Below, piece after piece: positions 36,225 through 45,768 of a DNA stretch of 64,000 nt. Location of the stretch: assembly GCA_943789025.1 (NCBI GenBank), contig CALSSN010000013.1, forward strand, positions 1-64,000, written 5' to 3'. Position 1 is the stretch's first letter; each line of letters starts with the position of its first letter. The translations under genes were made by a program, and so were the position numbers. Source of the DNA: an uncultured Verrucomicrobiales bacterium (GTDB lineage Bacteria > Verrucomicrobiota > Verrucomicrobiia > Verrucomicrobiales > DEV007). The notes below the pieces were generated by a model, which saw only the letters and a program-made list of their open reading frames with translations, was not told the DNA's origin and searched no databases.

Positions 36225-39200
36225 TTATCTCTCCCTCATGTTGAGAACTTCACAGTGAACCTCAAGGAATTTTCCGGTGGTGAGATCGTGGACGGGGCGA
36301 AGAAATACCTCGTAGACGCGTTGCACGGTGCCTCTGGAGTTCTCTTTGCCGGCAGAGGAATAAAAATCACCTGCGACGTGGATGCGGAAGTGGCGGCTGC
36401 TGAGCTGGCTGAGGTTCATTAGGCGGGCGAAGGGTTCCTCATGGACGGCGTCCGAGGCAGCAAAACGGGGACCATCGACATCTGCACTCACATCGAGGCT
36501 TTGGCTTTTTCCTTCCCGGAAGAGGGGCGGGTAGCTGTGAAAAATTGCGGCGACCTGCGAGAGGGCGGTGTAGGGGCGATTGTCGTGGATCTCCTGTGCC
36601 AGGCTTTGGATGGCGTGTCGGCCGTCGAGTCCTAAATCATCTCCGTAGCCGGCATCCATGGCAAGGACTCCTTCAAGAAGCATGCGAATGGAGTCTGCTG
36701 AAGCGGTGTTGATGTTGAGACGCCCGCGGATTAGCTCAAAGGGACTTTCGGCATGGAGATAAGGGCCGTAGAGATTTTCCCGGGGATGGTGTTTTGCGAA
36801 TTCTGCATTGCGGGCAGATGGTGGCTGGACATAATCGCTGGGCTTGTAGGGTGTGTCCGGGTGAAGTGAGAGGTTGCTACCGTTGACTCCGACGTGAAAG
36901 AGATCGAGCAGTTGCGCTGCTGGAGTTGAGGCAAGGGCGGGATGTTCTGGGCGCCCGATACGAAGCGTGTTTCCTCCTCCCTGGGCAGTGGCATTTTTGG
37001 TGGGAGTCCCTGGGGTAGCGTCGAGCCACTGGAGCGGGTCGTTATCCACTTGCGTGCTGGGATACATGATCGGGTCGTAGACATTTCCAAGTTCTGAGAG
37101 GGAGTAATACCGCCCGAGGTTGGAAAGCCGAAATGGGGCCCGGGCATTGTAGACGGTTTCGCCAGTGCTTGAGACCTGCCTCAGAGATGCACTCGAGCCA
37201 TTGCTATAATTTTCGCTTAGCAGGTTTCCCTCGATCGGGCTTGTTTCCTCAGATCCAGGGTGAGTGACAGTGTCGGTGCGGTATCCGCCGTCAGGCCAGA
37301 ACTCAAGGTCGACCTGGCTTCCAGGTTTTTCTGCGGATGCTTCGTAATGTGAGTTACGCGAGCCCAGGGTCGAGTCTGCGGCATAATTGTTCTCTTCCTG
37401 GACGTGCTGGCGGAAGTAATAGGTCATTCTTGGATCACCGGGATTGAGAATTCTCAACGAGGGGTCAGGTGTTCCGGTGGCGCGATTCTGGAGGTAGTTG
37501 TGTCCCGCATCTCCGCCGCGGAACCGCTGGCGTGAAGCGGCAGAGGAACCTGCTCCGGACCAGCGAAATGAGGCGGGGAGAGCGGTATCCGCCGGCGATT
37601 GCCCAGTCGATGATCTGGTCCCCTAACAGGATTTTATAAGTGCCGATATCGAAGGCGCCTTCTTTGCCAACAAGCGTAAATTCCTCTGGCTGTTGTTCGC
37701 CGGGTTGGAGCGCGAGGTTTTGGAATTTGTAAGTCACAGAGGGAAATTCAACAACCTGGAAGCCATTCTCTGGAACTTCGATTGTTCTGTGGAGAACAAG
37801 CGATCCCTCTGTGCCCTCATGGGAATTAATATTTCCGACTGCCTCGAGGTCAATTTTGTGAAGGTTCGCACCGATTTCGGCCTGGTATCCGGTGGCGAGT
37901 GACTTGCCGCCCTCAGCATAAACGAGCGAGAGGGTGGTGGCTGGGAACGGGCGGTTAGTCTGGTTCCAGAATTCGATAAATGGTGTCACTTCGATACGGA
38001 TGGAGAAGGAAGTGGGGTTACTGGGGTTGTCGGTCTCGACGCTGATCCAACGGAAGCGGAAATAGCACTCATTGACCACGGGGTAGCTGTCCATGCCGCG
38101 GACAGGGAGAGTGATTTCGTCGTTACTACCGTCAGCGCGAGAGATGGTGGTCGGCAGGCTGTCAGTGTCGGCATAGTCAATGATGTTAGCTGCCAGAGTG
38201 GCAAGGTAGTCGCCAGGAAAGTTGCCGCCGCGATTTTGCCACGCAGCAGGAAGATGAGTCCTGAGGTGTCCCTGCAAGGCTTCGGGGCCGGCGGAGATCA
38301 GAGCGTTGAGATTTGCCTTGGGCTGTCCCCCATTCGGATAGCCCAGGCCGTGAGGAACATAGGGGATGCGGAGATATGGCCGAAGACCGACGGCGATGAT
38401 TCCGGATACCTGGTCGCTGAAGGACCCTGCCCCTCCGGAAGTGAGGATGTCCCCGGAAATCGCTGCGTTCTTAGCGTCTGAGGCGAGCTTGCCAATGATT
38501 TGGTGGGCAGGAAGATAGATTTCTTTGGGTGAGAGTCCAGGTGGCGACAGCATCGAACAGATTTTGGCTGGCTGCTGTCTTCAGGCCTCTGGTCGGTTGG
38601 AGATGCCTGGGAACGCGGTGCCCTGGTCGGGGCTTGAGGCAAAACGCCCGGTGGAGACAAATTCCGGAATTCTTGGATCGAAGCGTGAGTAGCCGAGGCG
38701 GACGGTCTGTTGGTTATTGGGGTGAGATTTGCTGATAACGTCCAGTTGGGGAAGAGCCTCCATGTCTTCAATCAAGAAGGTGTAGCGAAGGGTTTGGTCT
38801 TTGTTTTCCGAGTTGGTTTGTCCGCCGACCCACGAGGTATAAAAAGGCTGAAGAGCAATGCGACCGGGATTTTGTTCGACGGGTAACTCGTGGAGTCCGG
38901 CGAGAACAGCATCGGCGGGGGGGAGCGTTTCGGAGCGGGCCCATTGCGGAGTTTCGCCAGGTTGGGTTACCTGAACGATGCCTCCAGACCAGAGGGGGAT
39001 GTGTAGGGTTGAGCCGTTTTGAAAAGGGGTCGAAAGAAAATGATAAGGGCTGGAGAGCTTGTCATAGGGATCCACGTCCTCTCCGGAAGTGATGAAATAT
39101 CCATCGCTGCGGTGTGAGTTGGAGAAGCATGGCACGGGCGGCTTCGAAGCCGGAGTCCGCGGCCAGGTGCGCACGTTGGGTATGGGTGTAATTCCGGGCC

Positions 39201-39400
39201 TGAATTGTACGATTTATTGAAAGCGTGTAGAGGGTGATGGTGAGAAGAGTAAGGCCTGCGAGAAGGATCAGGGTGGTGATAAGAATGAATCCGTCGCGAT
39301 TATTTGACCGCTGGACGTGAAAAAGAGCTTCGCCGATGGGAGAAGGAAAGGCAGGCGCGAGAGGATTCCTCGCCAGAGCTTGTCTTCGGCTACATCTCAT
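36225..39400 (-). pseudogene. Verru_Chthon cassette protein A, interrupted by two frameshifts and one TGA
   Basis: Largest cassette member, about 1058 codons. N-terminus has a PilX/GspK-like hydrophobic helix (GFILITTLILLAGLTLLT, then HLAADSGFEAARAML). The C-terminal third has GspK-like RLNINTASADSIRMLLEG. Three breaks separate the reading frames: about +1 base near 39108, an in-frame TGA at 38581-38583, and about +1 base near 37592. After each break the protein resumes in a consistent family-like way (SDGYFITSGEDVDPYDK; MLSPPGLSPKEIYLP; SGAGSSAASRQRFRGGD). Start at ATG 39400 overlaps the C gene by 11 bp. The breaks may be base errors or real loss. Confidence 0.7.
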
Positions 39401-40793
39401 CGATTCCGATACGGATGACAGTTTCGGTTTGGTAGGCACCTCGGAGCACTGCCGCACGAAGATTTTCTTTTGTCTCCCACTGCTCCCAGTCATTTTGATC
39501 GCTGAAGAGGGCGGCTGTCTTATCATCGATTATGAGAAGATCTATTTTAACAGCGTGGGGGGCAAGCACGACCGGCCACTCTTCCCTGGCATTCTTGTTC
39601 AAGGCGTAGATGCGGTTGATTTCCCGACTTTCTGCCATGCTCGGACTACCACTTTCAGGATTGAGTATCTGGCGGATGGGAGTGACCTTGAAACGGAGGA
39701 TGTTGTTGGCAATAGGTTCGTCGGAATAGAGGCTTGCTTCCGAATCGGGGTCGTGGCGGTCGCGGCCTTGATGGGTATTTTCGGGAGGTGGGTAGGGAAG
39801 GCTTGCGTAGTCGAGGCGGCCGTCAGGACTGGCTGGGAAGCGGGGCCACGGATGGATGGGCATCGCGTCCGTCGTAGTGTGCGACCGGCGTCAGAAGCAT
39901 GGGCAGATCAGAGTTGTTCAGGCGTCCTTCGAGGCGTGGGAGCAGCGAACGGCGCACTACTTCTCCGAGCACGTAATAGGAACGTCCCTGGGACCTGTTT
40001 TCTGAGGAGTCCGTGTTACGGCTGGACCCACTGTCTCGAAGTGACGGAAAAGTTTCATGCTTGCGGGTGCACCCGGAATGGCAGCATTTTTTGTGTAGGC
40101 GACGTAGTAGGCGGCGAGACAGGCGTCGCCGTCGCTGCGCAGAAGCGCGTCGTCCTCGTCAGAAAGCGTTTGTTGTCCGAAGCTGTTACTTCGATCGATC
40201 GAGGTGTGAGATTGCCGGGTCAGTGGTGCTCGTGTGACGAAGGCAATGGCGTCATAGTTCGGGTGGTAGGTGTCTGGGTCTCCCGTGGCTGCCAGAGCAT
40301 TGCCGATGCTTTTCCAGGCCCGGGTCGGGTTGCCGGTATGCGGATCGAAGATTGCCCCAGCCAGGCGGTTGATTTCGAAAGGAAGGAGAATCCTGCGGGC
40401 TAGTTTGGCGGTTGCGGGTGCGAGGCTGTTTTGGCGGGCGGAATCCGAGCTATTTGTTACAGGGAAATAATGATTCTCAATCCCAGCCACTCCGGGATCA
40501 TTTTCTCGCCCGGAATACGCTGAGGCGAGGTCGCGCTTGAGGAGTGCGATGATGGCATCTGCCTCTGACGCCTCTTCGATCTTTCCGGAGCCTTGCTCGA
40601 AGGAGTTGGTGACGGCATTCAACGCCGCGAGCAGAGTGCTGATAATGATGAAAGAGAGTCCGGTCGCGACGAGGATCTCGATGAGAGTAAAGGCAGAGCG
40701 GTAGCGAGAGGAAAGGGCAGGCATAGAGCGATCCAGGCTCTGGTGAGATGCTCTGGGCGGGCGGGTTTCCATGATCACATGCTCAGACAACAT
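39390..40793 (-). pseudogene. Verru_Chthon cassette protein C, frameshifted
   Basis: Pseudopilin-like member (PilW/GspJ type). The N-terminal frame (40793-39957, 278 residues) has a leader ending SA and helix FTLIEILVATGLSFIIISTL, with Ala rather than the usual Gly before the cut site; likely start ATG 40724 or 40772. It then reads normally (EADAIIALLKRDLASAY, GNPTRAWKSIGNALAATGD, LAAYYVAYTKN). The frame fails near 40005, where a second frame supplies SYYVLGEVVRRSLLPRLEG, and again near 39860, where the C-terminal frame (39863-39390) supplies ANNILRFKVTPI and VKIDLLIIDDKTA. At least two indels are needed to rebuild one protein. Confidence 0.7.
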
Positions 40794-40907
40794 TGGGAAG
40801 GCTTGTTGGTCTCCGGCATGCCACCGTTTTTTGGGACCAGATGCCAGGTAGTGGTGGACAGAATGCTGAGACTGAAAAAGAAAAAAGCGGGCTGAAGCAG
40901 GGTGGGT

Positions 40908-41474
40908 TCAGGTTGAGCGGTCAGGGGTGAGAAGAAAGGCACCTTCCAGATCGTTTGGGTCTGACTCCTCCAGACGGACGCTGACGTAGTCATCTCGCGT
41001 TGTGTTCACTTCGACACCGCAGTAGCGGGGGGCAATCGGGAGTTCTCGGTTCTTGCGGTCGACAAGGACTCCGAGCTCGATGCAGGCGGGACGCCCGTAA
41101 TCCATGAGGGCGTCGATAGCCGCATGGATCGTGCGTCCGGTGAAGAGTACGTCGTCGATCAGCACGACATGACAGCCCTCGGGATCGAAAGGGAGATCTG
41201 ACCCTTTGATCGCGGGGATGGTGCCGAGGTTATCAAGATCGTCGCGGTAGAGAGAGATGTCGAGGGTGCCGGAGAGAACATTCGCGCGTTTTTTCTCGAT
41301 CTCAGCAAGCAATCGACGAGCCAGTGGCACCCCGCGGGTTTCGATCCCTACGATGGCCAGTGGTCGACTTTCGGGGGCTCTCTCGATAATTTGGCTCGCG
41401 ATCTGCTTGAGTTCCTTTGTCATCTCCTCGGCTGTGAGGAGAGTCAGCTTTTTCAGGTCTTGTGGATCTGGCAT
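40908..41474 (-). CDS. pyrR: PyrR bifunctional pyrimidine regulator / uracil phosphoribosyltransferase
   Basis: About 189 residues from ATG 41474. Makes UMP from uracil and PRPP; in many bacteria it also binds pyr mRNA. Type I phosphoribosyltransferase motif HVVLIDDVLFTGRTIHAA is intact, with GIETRGVPLARRL and RDDLDNLGTIPAIKGSDLPF as in the family. No pyr biosynthesis gene or leader attenuator is beside it. Lies 58 bp downstream of rodA on the same strand. Confidence 0.93.
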   Translation of the reverse strand: MPDPQDLKKLTLLTAEEMTKELKQIASQIIERAPESRPLAIVGIETRGVPLARRLLAEIEKKRANVLSGTLDISLYRDDLDNLGTIPAIKGSDLPFDPEGCHVVLIDDVLFTGRTIHAAIDALMDYGRPACIELGVLVDRKNRELPIAPRYCGVEVNTTRDDYVSVRLEESDPNDLEGAFLLTPDRST

Positions 41475-41532
41475 GGTGACGTGATGCGGTTCGGATGGGT
41501 AAAGTCTGAGAATCCTGAATCTGCTTGCCGAT

Positions 41533-42707
41533 TTAGAACGATGGTTCTTCGGGTTTGCGGGTAGCGATGGGCGTATTGCGATGGATCCAGACACTTTGGA
41601 TCATGCCGAGCAGGAAGAGAACGCAGAGCATGAAGGTGCCCCCATAACTGATCAGTGGAAGCGGAATTCCGGCGATGGGAACAAGTAGGAGACACATGCC
41701 GATGTTCCAGAAAATATGGAAGAAAAGCATGGCTACCGCACCTACCGCGATCAATCGCCCGAGCTGATCACGGCTGTAAAAAGCCACGAAAATGCACTGA
41801 AGGAGAAGGAATGCCATGGCTGAAATCATAAGCAGACTCCCTCTGAAGCCATGCTCCTCGGCGATGACCGGGAAGATGTAGTCATTGATTGCCGTATCGG
41901 GAATAAATTTAAGCCGGTTGATCGTCCGTTGTTCGGGAACGCTTTTCCCAAGAAATCCTTTTCCATCCCACCCCGCCGAGCCAATGGCCGTGGTGACGTT
42001 GTGGATATCCCATCCCTCAGCGCGCGTGTTGATGGATTCGCCTTTCCAGAGTTTGATCAGGGTATCGATCCGTTGCTGCTGTGATCTTTGAGCACGAAGA
42101 AATATCCGATCGGCACCACACAGAGAACGATGAGGAAACCGGTGATCAGGTAGCGGTAGGGGATGCTGCCAACCAGCCACATGCAGGCGAGAACCGGGGC
42201 CCATACCATCCCGGATCCGAGGTCGTCCTTGATGACAAATGCCATGGGAATTCCCGCGATAACCGCGGTGACGAGGAGGCGCAGGAAGTGGTAGCGGAAA
42301 ACCGGCCAGATACGTTGCAGCTCACTGAGGCCGACGGCGAGGAGCAGGATGCCAGCTACGATGGCGAATTGCGAAGGTTGGACGGAAAGTCCCGCGATGC
42401 GGATCCAGCTACTCTGACCATAGATTTCTACGGCGAACTTCTGGAGAGCAAGAAGTCCGCCCAGACCGATCAGGTAAGCGATGGGCGAGCCCCATCGCAC
42501 CCATCGGTAGTCGACAATGGCAGCTCCGAAGTAGACAACGAGTCCAAGCGCGATCCACTTGATCTGCTGAGACCAGACGTTCTCGAATTCTGGCCCACGA
42601 TGCGAGCAGGCGGAGTAGACAGCGAAGACCCCGAAGACGAGAAGCCCGACCATGGTGGCCACGAGAATCCAGTTGATGCTCAGGAACTTCTTGAAAAAGG
42701 GCGTCAT
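41533..42707 (-). pseudogene. rodA: Rod-shape / peptidoglycan polymerase RodA (SEDS family), frameshifted
   Basis: SEDS glycosyltransferase that polymerises lateral-wall peptidoglycan with a class B penicillin-binding protein. The N-terminal frame (42707-42057) has about six membrane helices and LSVQPSQFA and KDDLGSGMVWAPVL. The C-terminal frame (to 41533) has IGSAGWDGKGFLGKS, DYIFPVIAEEHGFRG and PLPLISYGGTFML. One indel near 42083, in a GCAGCAGC tract, separates them; adding one base restores KDH-QQRIDTLIKLWKG. As rodA is often essential in rod-shaped cells, a base error is quite possible. Confidence 0.8.
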
Positions 42708-42915
42708 AGATTGACCAAACTTAAAGCCTAACCAACGATAGGCAATCGAGCAGTCATCGAGGCGGGCTTCGAGTGTATCGGAAAGTACGGTGTTCTTTGG
42801 ACAATAATCTTAAAGGGGTCTTGAGCCTGATCCTGGCCGGTACAAGGAAGAGGGCTAAGATTCACCATGACGCCCGATTCCGAGTCTTCAGCCCAGCTGG
42901 GGGCGGCGGGCCGCC

Positions 42916-44415
42916 TTATCGAGCAACCGGTGAGGACCCTCCCAGTGCCTTATGGAGGAGGATCCAGGTCACCATGAGCCTGGCTTTGCTCTGGACGGAA
43001 GAAAGTTGAATTTCACGGAGTCTCTCCTCTTCAATAAGCACATCAAGGAAGCTGCTGGCGCCTGCTGCCTGGGTGGTGCGGACCTGAGTAACAGCGTCGT
43101 TAAGAGCGGTTTCCGCGCGCTGCAGTGCAGCGAGCCGACGGGTCTCAGCCCGCAGGCTGGCGAGCTGAGTTTCGACTTCGGAAACTGCAGAGAGAACGGC
43201 TTTTTCATAGCCGATGAGAGTTGCTTTCTGCCTGGCATTGGCAGCATCGAGAGCGGCACGATTAGCGCCCCCAGTGAACGGGTTCCACTCGATGGACGGT
43301 CCGAATTGCCAGAAAAAACGCGAGGCGTTGAAGAGGTCGCCAAAACTTGCGACAGTAGCACTCGGGCCGCCGCCGATGCGAAAGCTCGGGTAAAAGCTGG
43401 CAACAGCGACCCCAACATCCTCGGCCGCAGCGGCCACATCACGTTCTATCTTCCGCAGGTCGGGGCGGCGATGAAGGAGTCCGGCTGGGAGTCCGGTTTG
43501 AGTCATGGGAAGGTGTTCGGGAAGGTGCGCGCGGCTGAGATCAATGTTCTGGGTCTCGAGTTCGCCAGCCTGTTTTCCGAGGACGAGTGCGATGCGTTGC
43601 GTCTGGGCGGTGATACCCGCTTCCAGCTCGGAAACTCCGGCTCGAGTGGTTTCAAGCCGACCAATCGCCCGTTTCAGGTCGAGTTGAGAGACGGCGCCAG
43701 CCTTGCGCCGCCGCCCGAGATCTTTTACCTGTTCCTCCTGGCTGTCGATCTGGGCGAGAATCAGGGTTCTCTGTTCGTGAAGTGAGGCCAGGGAGAAATA
43801 GGCTTCAGTTACCTCTGCTGCGACGGCGAGACGAACCCCCTCAGCGTTGGCTGCGGTGGCCTCCTCACGGGCTTTGGCGCCTCGGATTTCCCGGCGTTTG
43901 CCACCGAAGATATCGATTTCCCATCCCGCCTCAAAACCGCCCTGCCAGATGGTGGTCGGGTTGTCGAAGGGGAGGTCTAATAATCCCGGGGAGGAAAGGG
44001 ACGTGCCAGAAGAGCCTTTTGGATTGATCCGGGAGAGCGCGAGGTTGGTGCCAAGGCGCGGAGCAAGAGAGGCTGCGGCCTGTTTACGAAGAGCGCGGGC
44101 CTCGAGGATCCGCTGTCCAGCGATTGCGATGTCGTGGTTATGCTGGAGGGCCTCATCCACCAGGTGGTCGAGGTTTCGGTCTCCAAGCTTCTGCCACCAC
44201 GATTTTCCTGCCATGGGCGTGAGGGAGTCACTGACTTTTGCCCCGGCTTCCGCAAAGGAGTCTGCGAGGTGGAGTTCGGGTGGTCCCTGGTAGTCGGAAC
44301 CCACCGTGCAGCTGCTGAGAACAGGGAAAAGGCAGGCAGGAACAAGCAGGGGCAGAGCGAGAAGAATGCCCGGCTTGATAAGCTTGCAGGGCAGAGTGCT
44401 GAAAAGTCTGGTCAT
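42916..44415 (-). CDS. Outer-membrane efflux lipoprotein, NodT/TolC family
   Basis: 499 residues. N-terminal signal with a lipobox (PVLSSC), then CTVGSDYQGPP as in NodT-type outer-membrane factors. Two OEP repeats form the helical tunnel and barrel (ARALRKQAAASLAPRLG, FEAGWEIDIFGGKRREI, TGLPAGLLHRRPDLRKIE, VASFYPSFRIGG). Connects to the adaptor gene 12 bp away and to the FtsX permease and ATPase genes; together they can make a MacAB-like tripartite exporter. Substrate unknown. Confidence 0.9.
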   Translation of the reverse strand: MTRLFSTLPCKLIKPGILLALPLLVPACLFPVLSSCTVGSDYQGPPELHLADSFAEAGAKVSDSLTPMAGKSWWQKLGDRNLDHLVDEALQHNHDIAIAGQRILEARALRKQAAASLAPRLGTNLALSRINPKGSSGTSLSSPGLLDLPFDNPTTIWQGGFEAGWEIDIFGGKRREIRGAKAREEATAANAEGVRLAVAAEVTEAYFSLASLHEQRTLILAQIDSQEEQVKDLGRRRKAGAVSQLDLKRAIGRLETTRAGVSELEAGITAQTQRIALVLGKQAGELETQNIDLSRAHLPEHLPMTQTGLPAGLLHRRPDLRKIERDVAAAAEDVGVAVASFYPSFRIGGGPSATVASFGDLFNASRFFWQFGPSIEWNPFTGGANRAALDAANARQKATLIGYEKAVLSAVSEVETQLASLRAETRRLAALQRAETALNDAVTQVRTTQAAGASSFLDVLIEEERLREIQLSSVQSKARLMVTWILLHKALGGSSPVAR

Positions 44416-44426
44416 GGTGAGGTGGG

Positions 44427-45725
44427 TTATCGGCGTTCCTCGATGCGGGTTCCGTCGGTGATGCTCCCTCCGGGATGGAGGACGACTCGGTCGCTTTCCG
44501 TGAGACCGGAGATGACCTCAGCGACATCAGGGTTGCGATGATCGATCTCGATGGTGGTGAGCTGCGCACGCCTGTCATGCGCTCCGAAACGGAAGACAGC
44601 CCAGCGATCCCCCATGCGAAAGAGAGCGGAAGTAGGGACTTGCAGGACGTTATTCGCTTTCCAGATGACGATGCGGGCTTCAACGCGGAACCCGTCGCCG
44701 AGTTCGGCCTGATGCTTGTCGCGTGGAGGAGGTTCAAAGTCAGCGAGCACTTTGACCCGCTGTTCATCAACTCCGAGAGCGGATATCTTTGTGAAAGCTG
44801 AGGGTTCAATATGGCGAACTTGACCGAAAATCGGCATCTGGCCTCCCCAATGCTCAATACGAATGGGTTGTCCCGGCATGATCTTGACGGCGTCCTGAGA
44901 GAGGACTTCGATGGCGATTTCCAAGTCCTCAGGATTGCCGATTTCAAGTAAGAGCGTTCCGGCTTGCAGTGGGCGACTGCTTTTTTCAGGGACGCGAAGC
45001 ACCTGTCCGTCAATGGGCGATTCGATGATCAGACTCCATGCTTCGTCATCTTCAGCCCTCTGGTCATCCGTGAGGGGGGGCTCGGGGGTGTCGCGTTCGG
45101 CATGGAGAAGCGCGGCTTTCGCCTGCTCGAGTTCAAACCACGCAAGCTCGACCCCGGATTCTGCTGCGTGGAGGGTGTGACGCGCTGTCAGGAAGATGCG
45201 TTCCGAAGCCTCCAAGGCGACATCTGTCACGCCGTCGACGGCGTGCAGCTCGGTATTGCGACGGTGGGATTTCTCGGAGGTTTCGACATCGACGATGGCC
45301 AGTTCCACCTGTTCCTCAGCGTGTGTGAGCGCGGCTTCTGCGGCCGAGACGAGGGCCTTTGCCTGGGCACGTGCCCGCGGGTCCAGAAGGCTGGAGGCCT
45401 CTGGGATGATGGTAGCGATTCGGTCACCTTTCTGGAGGATGTCTCCGGGTTCGAGGTTCATACGCAGGACGCGTCCGGTCAGCGGAGAGGAGATGAGATA
45501 GCGCTCGCGGACGCGAGTCTCACCTTCGTCGTCGATGGTGATTTCCATCGGGCCGCGGACGACCTCCCCGAGATCGACTTGGACAGGTTTGGGTGCAATC
45601 GCAAGATAGAGGAGGCCTGTGACGACGGCGATGGGAGTGATCCATTTCAGAAAGCGGATCACTTTGTTCTGACTTGAATGATCGGAGTGTGCGCCGGAGG
45701 ATTCGTCGTTATTTGATGGTTTCAT
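44427..45725 (-). CDS. HlyD/RND-type periplasmic adaptor protein
   Basis: 432 residues. One membrane helix (WITPIAVVTGLLYLAI) anchors it. Beta-barrel and lipoyl halves are visible (GPMEITIDDEGETRVRERY, SSPLTGRVLRMNLEPGD, then IESPIDGQVLRV after a 100-residue alpha-hairpin), and a membrane-proximal domain (NVLQVPTSALFRMGDRWAVF). It should link the ABC permease to the outer-membrane factor encoded next to it. Confidence 0.9.
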   Translation of the reverse strand: MKPSNNDESSGAHSDHSSQNKVIRFLKWITPIAVVTGLLYLAIAPKPVQVDLGEVVRGPMEITIDDEGETRVRERYLISSPLTGRVLRMNLEPGDILQKGDRIATIIPEASSLLDPRARAQAKALVSAAEAALTHAEEQVELAIVDVETSEKSHRRNTELHAVDGVTDVALEASERIFLTARHTLHAAESGVELAWFELEQAKAALLHAERDTPEPPLTDDQRAEDDEAWSLIIESPIDGQVLRVPEKSSRPLQAGTLLLEIGNPEDLEIAIEVLSQDAVKIMPGQPIRIEHWGGQMPIFGQVRHIEPSAFTKISALGVDEQRVKVLADFEPPPRDKHQAELGDGFRVEARIVIWKANNVLQVPTSALFRMGDRWAVFRFGAHDRRAQLTTIEIDHRNPDVAEVISGLTESDRVVLHPGGSITDGTRIEERR

Positions 45726-45768
45726 GACACGGTGGGTGGGCTGTGGAGGTAGGTATTGGGTGTCTTAC

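Noticed and set aside
38581-38583. TGA in cassette A as a second selenocysteine site
   Set aside because: The only nearby stem has a loop of about 20 nt, unlike a SECIS, the codon is not in a redox motif, and the gene has two other breaks.
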